Shown here: piece after piece, positions 48,333-57,058 of the stretch
Position numbering within the stretch: position 1 is the first letter of the stretch
How the letters are laid out: the number at the start of each line of letters is the position of its first letter
Assembly: GCA_009908505.1 (NCBI GenBank)
Contig: JAAAPD010000045.1
Coordinates: 1 to 64,000, forward strand
From: Alphaproteobacteria bacterium
GTDB lineage: Bacteria; Pseudomonadota; Alphaproteobacteria; Rhodobacterales; Rhodobacteraceae
Reading direction: 5' to 3'
Length of the DNA stretch: 64,000 nt
Program-made: the position numbers and the translations under genes
Notes under the pieces: model-generated
Seen by the model: the letters and a program-made list of their open reading frames with translations, nothing else
Databases searched by the model: none
Told to the model about the DNA's origin: nothing

Positions 48333-49619
48333 ATGACCAGCCCCCTCCGTCTCGGGATTGCAGGCCTCGGAACCGTGGGTGTCGGCGTGGTGCGCATCGT
48401 CCGCCAGCAGGCGCAAATGCTGACCACCCGCGCCGGACGCCCGATCGAGATCGTCGCGGTCTCGGCCCGCACCCGTGACAAGGACCGGGGCGTGACGCTG
48501 TCTCAATACGATTGGCAAGACGATCCCGTGGCCCTTGCCAAGCGCGATGACGTGGATGTCTTCGTGGAACTCATGGGCGGGTCTGACGGCCCGGCCAAGG
48601 CCGCAACCGAGGCGGCCCTGTCGGCCGGCAAGGACGTGGTCACCGCCAACAAGGCGATGCTGGCCCATCACGGGCAGGCGCTGGCCGAACTGGCCGAATC
48701 CAACGGCTGCAACCTGCGCTACGAGGCGGCCGTGGCCGGCGGCATTCCCGTCATCAAGGCCCTGATGGAAGGACTGGCGGGAAACGAGATCACTCGCATC
48801 ATGGGCGTGATGAACGGCACCTGCAACTACATCTTGACGCGTATGCAGGATGCGGGCCTGACCTATGAAGAGGCCTTCGCCGAGGCCGACGGGCTTGGCT
48901 ACCTGGAGGCCGACCCGAACCTCGACGTGGGTGGCATCGATGCGGGCCACAAGCTGGCGATCCTGTCGGCGCTGGCCTTCGGCACGCGCACCGATTTCGA
49001 CGCGGTGGAACTGGAAGGGATCGGCGCGATCACCATCGACGACATCACCCAGGCCGCCGATATGGGCTATCGTATCAAGCTGCTGGGCGTGGCGCAGATG
49101 ACCGGCCGCGGGCTGGAACAGCGCATGGCGCCCTGCCTTGTCCCGGCCAGAAGCCCGCTGGGACAGCTGGAAGGGGGCACGAACATGGTGGTTCTGGAAG
49201 GCGACGCGGTCGAACAGATCGTCCTACGCGGTCCGGGCGCGGGCGAAGGCCCGACCGCCAGCGCCGTCATGGGCGATGTCATGGATATCGCGCGCGGCCT
49301 GCGCCTGCCCGTCTTCGGCCAGCCGGCCGACACCCTGGCCGAGGCTCGCCCGGCCAATTCCGCCGTGCCTGCCGCCTATTACCTGCGCATGCAACTGATC
49401 GACAAGCCGGGCGCGCTGGCCAAGATCACCGCCATCCTCGGCGATGCGGGCGTGTCCATCGACCGTATGCGCCAGTACGGCCACCAGGACACGTCGGCCC
49501 CGGTGCTGATCGTGACCCACAAGACCACCCGTGCCGACCTGTCCGAAGCGCTGTCCGCCGTACGCGAGACCGACGTGGTTCTGGCCGATCCGGTGGCGAT
49601 CCGCATCGAAGAGGTCTAG
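48333..49619 (+). CDS. hom: homoserine dehydrogenase
   Basis: A 428-residue enzyme reducing aspartate semialdehyde to homoserine on the way to threonine and methionine. The NADP-binding motif is GIAGLGTVGVG (8-18), the catalytic core has NKAMLAHHG and YEAAVAGGIPVIKA, and GLGYLEADPNLDVGGIDAGHK holds the substrate-binding acid residues. A C-terminal ACT domain (about residues 350-428, MQLIDKPGALAKITAIL) senses threonine in homologues. The CatA-like gene follows three bases after the stop. Confidence 0.96.
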   Translation: MTSPLRLGIAGLGTVGVGVVRIVRQQAQMLTTRAGRPIEIVAVSARTRDKDRGVTLSQYDWQDDPVALAKRDDVDVFVELMGGSDGPAKAATEAALSAGKDVVTANKAMLAHHGQALAELAESNGCNLRYEAAVAGGIPVIKALMEGLAGNEITRIMGVMNGTCNYILTRMQDAGLTYEEAFAEADGLGYLEADPNLDVGGIDAGHKLAILSALAFGTRTDFDAVELEGIGAITIDDITQAADMGYRIKLLGVAQMTGRGLEQRMAPCLVPARSPLGQLEGGTNMVVLEGDAVEQIVLRGPGAGEGPTASAVMGDVMDIARGLRLPVFGQPADTLAEARPANSAVPAAYYLRMQLIDKPGALAKITAILGDAGVSIDRMRQYGHQDTSAPVLIVTHKTTRADLSEALSAVRETDVVLADPVAIRIEEV

Positions 49620-49622
49620 GGG

Positions 49623-50255
49623 GTGGCGGAACGGGTCATCGACCTGGCCACGTGGTCGCGCGCCGGGGCCTATCGCCTGTTCCGAACCTACGAGCGGCCG
49701 CATTTCGCTGTGACCGTGCGGCTGGACGTGACCCACCTCATGCGGCGCAAGACCGACGGGGTGTCGCCCTTTCGCGCGTGCCTTTATGCTCTGGCTGCAG
49801 GTTTCCACGCGGTGCCCGAATTGCGCATGCGGTTTCGCGGCGACGACATGGTCGTCGAACATGACCGGCTGACCTTGTCGCCCACCATCGCCCTTCCCGA
49901 TGGCCGGTTCGGGTTCGGCTATATCGACTTCCGGCCCGACTGGCCAGCCTTCGACGCCGCCGCCGCCGCCGAGATCGCCGCGGTCCGCGCCGGTGCCGAA
50001 CGCCCCCCCAACACAGGCCAGCGCGACGACCTTCTTTACCTGTCCTGCCTTCCCTGGATGGATTTCACCGGCCTGAGCAATGCCCTGCCCGACGCGCAGG
50101 ACTGCATCCCACGCCTGAGCTGGGGCAAGTTCGTGACCGGCCCGGACGGGCGCACGACCTGCGCCTTCACCACCGAGATTCACCACGCCATCGCCGATGG
50201 CGCACAGCTGGGACACGCCGTGGCGGTCATCCAGGAAACGCTGAACGCGATCTAG
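49623..50255 (+). CDS. CatA-like acetyltransferase
   Basis: A 210-residue member of the chloramphenicol acetyltransferase (CatA) fold. The catalytic histidine motif is HHAIADG (about residues 187-193), versus HHxxxDG in true CAT enzymes, so catalysis is plausible. Homology to CAT does not establish drug resistance; many chromosomal CatA-like enzymes acetylate other alcohols. It starts at GTG 49623, three bases after hom, and precedes glpX, so it is part of a hom-catA-glpX transcript. The Arg/Trp-rich PFRACLYALAAGFH segment is typical of the family. Confidence 0.82.
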   Translation: MAERVIDLATWSRAGAYRLFRTYERPHFAVTVRLDVTHLMRRKTDGVSPFRACLYALAAGFHAVPELRMRFRGDDMVVEHDRLTLSPTIALPDGRFGFGYIDFRPDWPAFDAAAAAEIAAVRAGAERPPNTGQRDDLLYLSCLPWMDFTGLSNALPDAQDCIPRLSWGKFVTGPDGRTTCAFTTEIHHAIADGAQLGHAVAVIQETLNAI

Positions 50256-50342
50256 CCGGCTGTTAGCGCGCACAGGCTTGCCGCCCTGCCCCCGGCGCGC
50301 TAGGCGAAAGCCAGTTCAATCCGCCAACAAGGACCGTGCCCC

Positions 50343-51308
50343 ATGTCCACGCCCACCGATTTCAATGACCGCATGCTGTCGCTGGGCCTGGCCCGTGTCG
50401 CCGAACAGGCGGCGATCGCAAGTGCCGACTGGATCGGTCGGGGCGATGAAAAGGCCGCCGACCAGGCGGCGGTGAACGCCATGCGCGACCAACTCAACAA
50501 GCTGGACATCCAGGGCACCGTGGTGATCGGCGAGGGTGAACGGGACGAAGCGCCGATGCTGTTCATCGGCGAAGAGGTCGGCAACGGCAACGGCCCCAAG
50601 GTCGACATCGCGCTGGACCCGCTGGAGGGAACCACGCTGACCGCCAAGGACATGCCCAACGCGCTGACCGTGATCGCCATGGCCTCGCGCGGGTCGCTGC
50701 TGCATGCACCGGACACCTACATGGACAAGCTGGCCATTGGGCCTGGCTACAAACCCGGCATCGTGACGCTGGCCATGTCACCGGCCGAACGGGTCTCGGC
50801 CCTGGCGTCGGCCAAGGGGTGCTCGACCAAGGACATCACCGTCTGCGTGCTGGAGCGCCCCCGCCACGAGGAAATGATCGCCGAGCTGCGCGGCACCGGC
50901 GCCGCGGTGCGACTGATCACCGATGGCGATGTGGCCGGGGTGATGCATTGCGCCGAACCCTCGACCGGGATCGACATCTACATGGGCCAGGGCGGCGCCC
51001 CCGAGGGCGTTCTGGCCGCGGCCGCGCTCAAATGCATGGGCGGGCAGATGTACGGTAAGCTGGTCTTCCGAAACGAGGACGAACGCGGCCGCGCGCAGAA
51101 GGCCGGGATCACCAATCTCGACCGGGTCTATACCCGCGACGACATGGTGACCGGCGATGTGATCTTCGCGGCCACGGGCGTGACGGACGGATCGCTGCTG
51201 CCGGGAATCAAGCGTGAACCCGACAGCCTGACGACCGAAACGATTCTCATGCGGTCCAAGACCGGGTCGGTCCGCCTGATGCGGTATCGTAACCCGATCC
51301 TGGAATAA
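50343..51308 (+). CDS. glpX: fructose-1,6-bisphosphatase class II
   Basis: A 321-residue GlpX-type phosphatase that makes fructose 6-phosphate in gluconeogenesis and, in autotrophs, acts on sedoheptulose bisphosphate. The metal-binding motifs GEGERDEAPML and ALDPLEGTTLTAKDMPN are intact, as is the late VIFAATGVTDGSLLPG. AAGGA precedes the start. It is a single-copy gluconeogenic enzyme in many alphaproteobacteria. It ends 190 bp before the sulfide operon. Confidence 0.94.
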   Translation: MSTPTDFNDRMLSLGLARVAEQAAIASADWIGRGDEKAADQAAVNAMRDQLNKLDIQGTVVIGEGERDEAPMLFIGEEVGNGNGPKVDIALDPLEGTTLTAKDMPNALTVIAMASRGSLLHAPDTYMDKLAIGPGYKPGIVTLAMSPAERVSALASAKGCSTKDITVCVLERPRHEEMIAELRGTGAAVRLITDGDVAGVMHCAEPSTGIDIYMGQGGAPEGVLAAAALKCMGGQMYGKLVFRNEDERGRAQKAGITNLDRVYTRDDMVTGDVIFAATGVTDGSLLPGIKREPDSLTTETILMRSKTGSVRLMRYRNPILE

Positions 51309-51373
51309 ACCATTCAAAACCAAGACATTGGTGGCCCAGTCCCCTTTTGGCAACCCCGACTACATTCCAACAC

Positions 51374-51402
51374 TTGCATATATTAGGTTTTATAAATATA
51401 TA
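51374..51402 (+). promoter_or_regulatory. promoter with overlapping inverted repeat, sulfide operon
   Basis: TTGCAT (51374-51379) and TATATA (51397-51402) are spaced by 17 bp, a reasonable sigma-70 promoter. The inverted repeat ATATATT (51378-51384) with AATATAT (51395-51401), ten bases apart, overlaps both boxes. This AT-rich island stands out in a GC-rich window and suggests repression by an ArsR/BigR-type sulfide sensor, although no such gene is in the window. Confidence 0.55.
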
Positions 51403-51497
51403 CTTCCCGAGGCGGCGTTAACTGCCCGCCAAGCTGCAACACGTAACGGGGTGAAGGCTGCTGCACATGGCCGGGCCCCAAGGGAACCGAAAAACCA

Positions 51498-51929
51498 ATG
51501 ATCACGGAATTCACACCCTTAATGTCACTCTTCGGCGGGCTGCTCATCGGCAGCTCGACCGTTCTGCTGATGCTGACCCTTGGCCGCATCATGGGCGCGA
51601 CCGGCGTTCTGGCCGGGTTCATGCAGCCGTCTTCGGCCACGGATTGGTCCTGGCGCGCGGCGCTTCTGGCCGGCATGGTCACGGCACCGGCCCTGATGAC
51701 GCTGGTGACCGGCCAGGCACCGGAAATCCAGGTGCCGGTCAACACGCTCATGATGATCGTGGGCGGCTTCATCGTCGGCGTCGGCGTCACCTATGGCGCG
51801 GGCTGCACCAGCGGCCATGGCGTCTGCGGCATGGCGCGCTTCTCGCCGCGTTCGATCGCCGCGACCATCACCTTCATGATTTTCACCGCGATCACCGTTT
51901 ACGTGCTCCGTCACGTGTTCGGAGGCTGA
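51498..51929 (+). CDS. YeeE/YedE sulfur transporter component A
   Basis: A 143-residue membrane protein of the sulfur transport family (DUF395), with the cysteine motif [13 protein letters not shown] and at least four membrane helices. In related systems (YeeE, PmpA) such proteins move thiosulfate or another sulfur species through conserved cysteines. It starts the sulfide operon; AAGGGA precedes the ATG. The next gene encodes its partner after 4 bp. Confidence 0.88.
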   Translation: MITEFTPLMSLFGGLLIGSSTVLLMLTLGRIMGATGVLAGFMQPSSATDWSWRAALLAGMVTAPALMTLVTGQAPEIQVPVNTLMMIVGGFIVGVGVTYGAGCTSGHGVCGMARFSPRSIAATITFMIFTAITVYVLRHVFGG

Positions 51930-51933
51930 CCCC

Positions 51934-52383
51934 ATGAAACGTATCGTCTCGACCTATTTCATCGGCCTGATCTTCGGCATCGGCATCATGATGTCTGGCA
52001 TGGCCAACCCCGCCAAGGTACTCAACTTCTTCGACTTTTTCGGAACCTGGGATCCGTCGCTGATCTTCGTCATGGGCGGCGCAATCCTGGTGGCCGCGCC
52101 CGGCTACTGGCTGGTGGTGGCACGCCCGGCGGGCAAGCCGCTGATGGATGCCAAGTTCCACGTGCCGCAGAACCGCAAGCTGGACGCCAAGCTGATCGGC
52201 GGTTCTGCCGTATTCGGCGTTGGCTGGGGGATCGCCGGCTTTTGCCCGGGCGGCGCCCTGCCCGCCATCGGCACGCTCAACCCGGCGGTCCTGATTTTCA
52301 CCGCCGCACTCATCGCCGGCATCTTCGCCGCGAAGTTCACCCAGAACCTGACCGCACGTCGCGCAAAATCCGCGACCGCCTGA
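51934..52383 (+). CDS. YeeE/YedE sulfur transporter component B
   Basis: A 149-residue membrane protein with MSGMANPAKVLNFFD and the second conserved motif GWGIAGFCPGGAL carrying a cysteine. Paired YeeE-like half proteins of this type (PmpA/PmpB) form one transporter. It lies 4 bp after component A and 22 bp before the persulfide dioxygenase-like gene, so it belongs to the operon. Confidence 0.88.
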   Translation: MKRIVSTYFIGLIFGIGIMMSGMANPAKVLNFFDFFGTWDPSLIFVMGGAILVAAPGYWLVVARPAGKPLMDAKFHVPQNRKLDAKLIGGSAVFGVGWGIAGFCPGGALPAIGTLNPAVLIFTAALIAGIFAAKFTQNLTARRAKSATA

Positions 52384-52405
52384 CCCGAAAAAGGAGGAAC
52401 AGGAC

Positions 52406-53290
52406 ATGACCGACTATCCCGTCAACATGGACATCAAGCCAGAGGTCCAGGCGTTCTTCGACGACGCCACCAACACGATCTCATACATCGTGAAGGACCC
52501 GACCTCGAACAGCTGCGCCATCGTCGACAGCGTGATGGACATCGACTATGCCGCCGGGCGCATCACCTACGATCACGCCGACGAGCTGATCCGCCAGGTC
52601 CAGGAGCAAGGCCTGAAACTGGACTGGATCATCGAGACCCACGTGCACGCCGACCACCTGTCCGCGGCGCCCTATATCCAGGAAAAGATCGGCGGCAAGA
52701 TCGGCATCGGTTCCAAGATCATGGTCGTGCAGGACACCTTCGGCAAAGTCTTCAACGAAGGCACCGAGTTCCAGCGCGACGGCAGCCAGTTCGACGCCCT
52801 GTTCGAGGATGGCGACACCTACATGGTCGGCAACATGCCCGTCTTCGCGATGTACACGCCCGGCCACACCCCGGCCTGCATGGTGCATGTCATGGGGGAT
52901 GCGGCCTTTGTCGGCGACACGCTGTTCATGCCCGACGGCGGCTCGGCCCGGGCCGACTTCCCCGGCGGCGATGCGGCCACGCTCTATGACAGTATCCAGA
53001 AGGTGCTGACGCTGCCCGACGAGACCCGCCTGTTCATGTGCCACGATTACGGCCCGAACGGTCGTGACATCGCGTGGGAAACCACCGTGGGCGATGAGAA
53101 GGCGCACAACATCCATGTCGGCGGCGGCAAGACGAAAGAGGAATTCGTCAAGTTCCGCACCGAGCGCGACGCGCAGCTGGGCATGCCCAAGCTGATCATC
53201 CCATCGCTTCAGGTGAACATGCGGGCGGGCGAGATTCCGACCGACAAGGATGGCAACCCGATGCTGAAGGTTCCGGTCAACGGGCTGTAA
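52406..53290 (+). CDS. persulfide dioxygenase-like MBL-fold hydrolase
   Basis: A 294-residue metallo-beta-lactamase-fold protein. Metal ligands: THVHADH (His79, His81, Asp83, His84), PGHTPACM, VGDTLFMPDGG and the terminal CHDYGP. The GGSARADFPGGD motif after the fourth ligand resembles the SGRxDF motif of ETHE1/BLH persulfide dioxygenases, which oxidise glutathione persulfide to sulfite using iron and O2. AAGGAGG precedes the start. It would handle the persulfide made by the SQR fusion encoded next. Confidence 0.87.
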   Translation: MTDYPVNMDIKPEVQAFFDDATNTISYIVKDPTSNSCAIVDSVMDIDYAAGRITYDHADELIRQVQEQGLKLDWIIETHVHADHLSAAPYIQEKIGGKIGIGSKIMVVQDTFGKVFNEGTEFQRDGSQFDALFEDGDTYMVGNMPVFAMYTPGHTPACMVHVMGDAAFVGDTLFMPDGGSARADFPGGDAATLYDSIQKVLTLPDETRLFMCHDYGPNGRDIAWETTVGDEKAHNIHVGGGKTKEEFVKFRTERDAQLGMPKLIIPSLQVNMRAGEIPTDKDGNPMLKVPVNGL

Positions 53291-53328
53291 CTCGCCCGAG
53301 GCCACGCCCCGACAGCAAGGAGAGAGCA

Positions 53329-55002
53329 ATGGAATTCAAGACCATCACCGACGCGATCACCGTCAGCCCGCAAATCTGCCCCGATGACCTGACGGCCGTC
53401 AAGGAGGCGGGCTATCGCGCGATCATCTGCAACCGCCCCGATGGCGAAGCGGCCGACCAGCCCACCTTCGAAGAGATCGAGGCGGCGGCGGACAAGGTCG
53501 GTCTTGAGGCCCGTTACCTGCCCATCGTCGCCGGCAAGGTCAGCGACGCGGATGCCGAGGATTTCGGCACCGCCCTGACCGAGCTGCCGGGGCCGGTTCT
53601 GGCCTATTGCCGGACCGGCACCCGCTCGGCCACGCTGTGGTCGCTGGCCAGTGCCAAAGCGCTGGAACCGTCCGACATCCTGTCGAAAACCAAGGCCGCC
53701 GGCTATGACATGACCGGGGTCGTGCGCCGCATCGTGAACGGCGGCAAGACGCCGACCGACACGGGCGACGCGAAATACGACGTCGTGATCGTGGGCGGTG
53801 GGGCCGCGGGCGTGGCCGCGGCGGCCTCGATCCTGCAACGTCGCCAGGGGCTGGAGATTGCCCTGATCGACCCCGCCGACATCCATTATTACCAACCCGG
53901 CTGGACAATGGTGGGCGGCGGCGTCTTCGATGCCTCGACCACCGCCAAGACCATGGGCAGCCTGATCCCGAAAGGCGTGCACTGGCTCAAATCCGCGGTC
54001 GCGGCCTTCGAGCCCAAGGACAATGCCGTGGTCCTCGATGGGTGCCGGGTGGTGAAATACGACCGGCTGATCGTCGCGCCGGGGCTGAAGCTGGACTGGG
54101 GCGCCGTCGACGGCCTGGTGGAGACGCTGGGCAAGAACGGCGTGACCTCGAATTACCGCTACGACCTGGCCCCCTATACCTGGGAGCTGGTCAAGGGCCT
54201 GAAAGAGGGCCGCGCCCTCTTCACCCAGCCGCCGATGCCGATCAAGTGCGCAGGCGCGCCGCAGAAGGCCATGTATCTTTCGGCCAACAACTGGGAAGAG
54301 ATGGGCGTTCTGGACAAGATCGACATCCAGTTCATGAATGCCGGCGGCGTGCTGTTCGGCGTGAAGGATTACGTCCCGGCGCTGGAACGCTATGTCGAAC
54401 GCTACGGCACCAAGCTCAATTTCTTCCACAACCTGATCGCGGTGGACGGCCCGGCCAAGCAGGCGACCTTCAAGGTCACCGCGCCTGACGAGGAAGACCG
54501 CGAAGTCACCGTCGATTTCGACATGCTGCACGTGACCCCGCCGCAGACCGCGCCGGATTTCATCCGCGTCTCGCCGTTGGCCGACGCCGCCGGCTGGGTC
54601 GACGTGGACCAGGCCACGCTGCGCCATTCCGAATTCGACAACATCTGGTCGCTGGGTGACGTGATGAACGCCCCTAATGCCAAGACCGCCGCCGCCGCGC
54701 GGATGCAGGCCCCCGTGGTCGCCGCGAACGTGCTGGCCGATATCGATGGCCACGGACCGCAACTGCAATACAACGGCTACGGCTCCTGCCCGCTTACGGT
54801 GGAAAAGGGCAAGATCGTCCTGGCCGAGTTCGGCTATGGCGGCACCTTGCTGCCCTCGTTCCCCAAATGGGTGATCAACGGCGAGCAACCCTCGCGCCTG
54901 GCCTGGCTGCTCAAGGAACAGGTTCTGCCTCCGGTCTACTGGCGTGCCATGCTCCGGGGCCGCGAATGGTTGGCCCGCCCCGAAAAAGTCAGCGCAAGCT
55001 GA
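53329..55002 (+). CDS. DUF442 phosphatase-like domain fused to sulfide:quinone oxidoreductase
   Basis: A 557-residue fusion. Residues 1-110 are a DUF442/TIGR01244 domain with a protein-tyrosine-phosphatase-like loop CRTGTRS (Cys94). Residues 148-557 are a type II sulfide:quinone oxidoreductase with FAD motif VVIVGGGAAG and redox cysteines in PIKCAGAPQK (Cys307) and NGYGSCPL (Cys487), as in human SQOR. It oxidises sulfide to persulfide on an acceptor and reduces quinone at the membrane. The DUF442 domain may transfer or process the sulfane sulfur; that role is inferred. Confidence 0.9.
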   Translation: MEFKTITDAITVSPQICPDDLTAVKEAGYRAIICNRPDGEAADQPTFEEIEAAADKVGLEARYLPIVAGKVSDADAEDFGTALTELPGPVLAYCRTGTRSATLWSLASAKALEPSDILSKTKAAGYDMTGVVRRIVNGGKTPTDTGDAKYDVVIVGGGAAGVAAAASILQRRQGLEIALIDPADIHYYQPGWTMVGGGVFDASTTAKTMGSLIPKGVHWLKSAVAAFEPKDNAVVLDGCRVVKYDRLIVAPGLKLDWGAVDGLVETLGKNGVTSNYRYDLAPYTWELVKGLKEGRALFTQPPMPIKCAGAPQKAMYLSANNWEEMGVLDKIDIQFMNAGGVLFGVKDYVPALERYVERYGTKLNFFHNLIAVDGPAKQATFKVTAPDEEDREVTVDFDMLHVTPPQTAPDFIRVSPLADAAGWVDVDQATLRHSEFDNIWSLGDVMNAPNAKTAAAARMQAPVVAANVLADIDGHGPQLQYNGYGSCPLTVEKGKIVLAEFGYGGTLLPSFPKWVINGEQPSRLAWLLKEQVLPPVYWRAMLRGREWLARPEKVSAS

Positions 55003-55099
55003 TCTCAAACCCCCTCCGCGATCCGGTCTTACCGATCGCAAAAGGGCTGGCAGGACCCTGCCCTGTCGGCCCGCATCATATTCGAAAAGGTCCGTCGTG

Positions 55100-56830
55100 A
55101 TGCGCGCTTTGTCCAGATACCTGCCGATCCTGACCTGGGGTCGCACCTATGACCGCAACGCCCTGTCCAACGACCTTGTCGCGGCGGTGATCGTCACGAT
55201 CATGCTGATCCCGCAGTCCTTGGCCTATGCGCTTCTGGCCGGCCTGCCGCCCGAGGCGGGGATCTATGCCTCGATCGTGCCGATCATGCTCTACTCGGTC
55301 TTCGGCACCAGCCGGGCGCTCGCCGTCGGCCCGGTGGCCGTTGTTTCGCTCATGACCGCGGCCGCGATCGGCGAAGTGGCGCAGCAAGGCACCGCCGGCT
55401 ATGCCGCCGCAGCCCTGACCCTGGCGGGGCTGTCAGGGGCGATGCTGCTGACCCTTGGCTTTCTGCGGCTCGGCTTCCTGGCGAATTTTCTGTCGCATCC
55501 CGTCATCGCGGGGTTCATCACCGCGTCGGGTATCCTGATCGCCACCAGCCAGCTCAAGCACATCTTCGGGATCGACGCCTCGGGCCACACCCTGCCCCAC
55601 CTTCTGGAAAGCCTCTTTCACCACCTGTCGCAGATCAGCTGGATCACGCTGGCCATCGGCGCGGCGGCCACCGGTTTCCTCTTCTGGGTCCGCAAGGGGC
55701 TGAAACCGCTGCTTCTGAATGCTGGTCTGGGCCCCCGCCTGGCGGACATCCTGACCAAGGCCGGCCCGGTGGCCGCCGTCGTCGTCACGACCCTTTTGGC
55801 GGGCGTATTCCGGCTGGACACGGCCGGCGTACAGATCGTCGGCGCGGTCCCGCAGGCCCTGCCTCCCTTCACCTTGCCCGACACCTCGCTCGAGCTGATC
55901 CGCGCGCTGTTCATGCCTGCGCTGCTGATCTCGATCATCGGCTTCGTCGAGTCCATCTCGGTCGCCCAGACCCTGGCCGCCAAGAAGCGTCAGCGCATCG
56001 ACCCCGACCAGGAATTGATCGGCCTGGGCGCGGCCAATATCGGCGCGGCCTTCACCGGAGGCTATCCTGTGACCGGCGGCTTCGCCCGTTCGGTGGTGAA
56101 CTTCGACGCGGGCGCCGAAACGCCCGCCGCCGGGGCCTTCACCGCCATCGGCCTGGCCATCGCCGCCGTGGCCCTGACCCCGCTGATCTATTTCCTGCCC
56201 AAGGCCACGCTGGCGGCCACGATCATCGTCGCCGTGCTCTCGCTGGTCGACCTTGGTATTCTCAAGCGCGCTTGGACCTATTCCCGCGCGGATTTCGCCG
56301 CCGTCCTCGCCACGATCCTGCTGACCCTCGGCTTCGGCGTGGAAACCGGTGTCAGTGCCGGCGTGGTCCTGTCGATCGCGCTGCATCTCTACAAGACATC
56401 GCGCCCCCACGTGGCCGAAGTGGGCCTGGTCGAAGGGACCGAGCATTTCCGCAATATCCGTCGCCACAAGGTGCTGACCGATCCCAAGGTGATCACCCTT
56501 CGCGTCGATGAAAGCCTCTATTTCGCCAATGCCCGCTTCCTCGAGGATTACCTTTACGACCGCGTGGCCGAGGATTGCGGCCTGTCCGACGTCATCCTGC
56601 AATGCACCGCCATCAACGAGGTGGACATGTCCGCGCTGGAAAGCCTGGAGGCCATCAACACCCGCCTCAAGGGGCTGGGCATCCGGCTGCACCTGTCCGA
56701 GGTCAAGGGCCCGGTCATGGACCGCCTGCGCCGGTCGCATTTTCTGGACGAGCTGGGCGGCAAGGTCTTCCTGACGCAATACGAGGCCTGGACCAGCCTG
56801 ACCGACAGGCCCCGCCCCAAGGCGGCCTGA
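55100..56830 (+). CDS. SulP family anion transporter with STAS domain
   Basis: A 576-residue transporter: 10-12 helices with the SulP motif PQSLAYALLAGLPPEAGIYASI (quoted in part: PQSLAYALLAGLPP), GYPVTGGFARSVVNFDAGAETPAAG (in part: GGFARSVVNFDAGA), and a C-terminal STAS domain from about residue 455 (LRVDESLYFANARFLEDYL). It could import sulfate or export sulfite/sulfate formed by sulfide oxidation. The ATG 55100 follows AAAAGG; GTG 55097 is an alternative. It is 97 bp after the SQR gene and ends the operon. Confidence 0.9.
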   Translation: MRALSRYLPILTWGRTYDRNALSNDLVAAVIVTIMLIPQSLAYALLAGLPPEAGIYASIVPIMLYSVFGTSRALAVGPVAVVSLMTAAAIGEVAQQGTAGYAAAALTLAGLSGAMLLTLGFLRLGFLANFLSHPVIAGFITASGILIATSQLKHIFGIDASGHTLPHLLESLFHHLSQISWITLAIGAAATGFLFWVRKGLKPLLLNAGLGPRLADILTKAGPVAAVVVTTLLAGVFRLDTAGVQIVGAVPQALPPFTLPDTSLELIRALFMPALLISIIGFVESISVAQTLAAKKRQRIDPDQELIGLGAANIGAAFTGGYPVTGGFARSVVNFDAGAETPAAGAFTAIGLAIAAVALTPLIYFLPKATLAATIIVAVLSLVDLGILKRAWTYSRADFAAVLATILLTLGFGVETGVSAGVVLSIALHLYKTSRPHVAEVGLVEGTEHFRNIRRHKVLTDPKVITLRVDESLYFANARFLEDYLYDRVAEDCGLSDVILQCTAINEVDMSALESLEAINTRLKGLGIRLHLSEVKGPVMDRLRRSHFLDELGGKVFLTQYEAWTSLTDRPRPKAA

Positions 56831-57058
56831 CCCCTATAGCTCGCGCCCCGGGGCAAGCCCTTCATGGACAGCATTCCGGGTAATGCACTTGGCGATGGCG
56901 GCCGCGTCAGCGGCGTCCGCCAGTCGAATTTTCCCAGGTGTGGGGCAAGCGGCCAAGGCGTCGGCATCCACGTTCGTCAGCCAGACCTCGCCCCTCTTCG
57001 GCAAAGGTTTCGGCCATGGCAAAGACGCTCTCGAAGGCGCCGCCGGCGACGAGGAGCC

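Noticed and set aside
49623..50255. Chloramphenicol resistance gene
   Set aside because: Fold similarity and an intact His motif do not show resistance, and the chromosomal operon context argues for another substrate.
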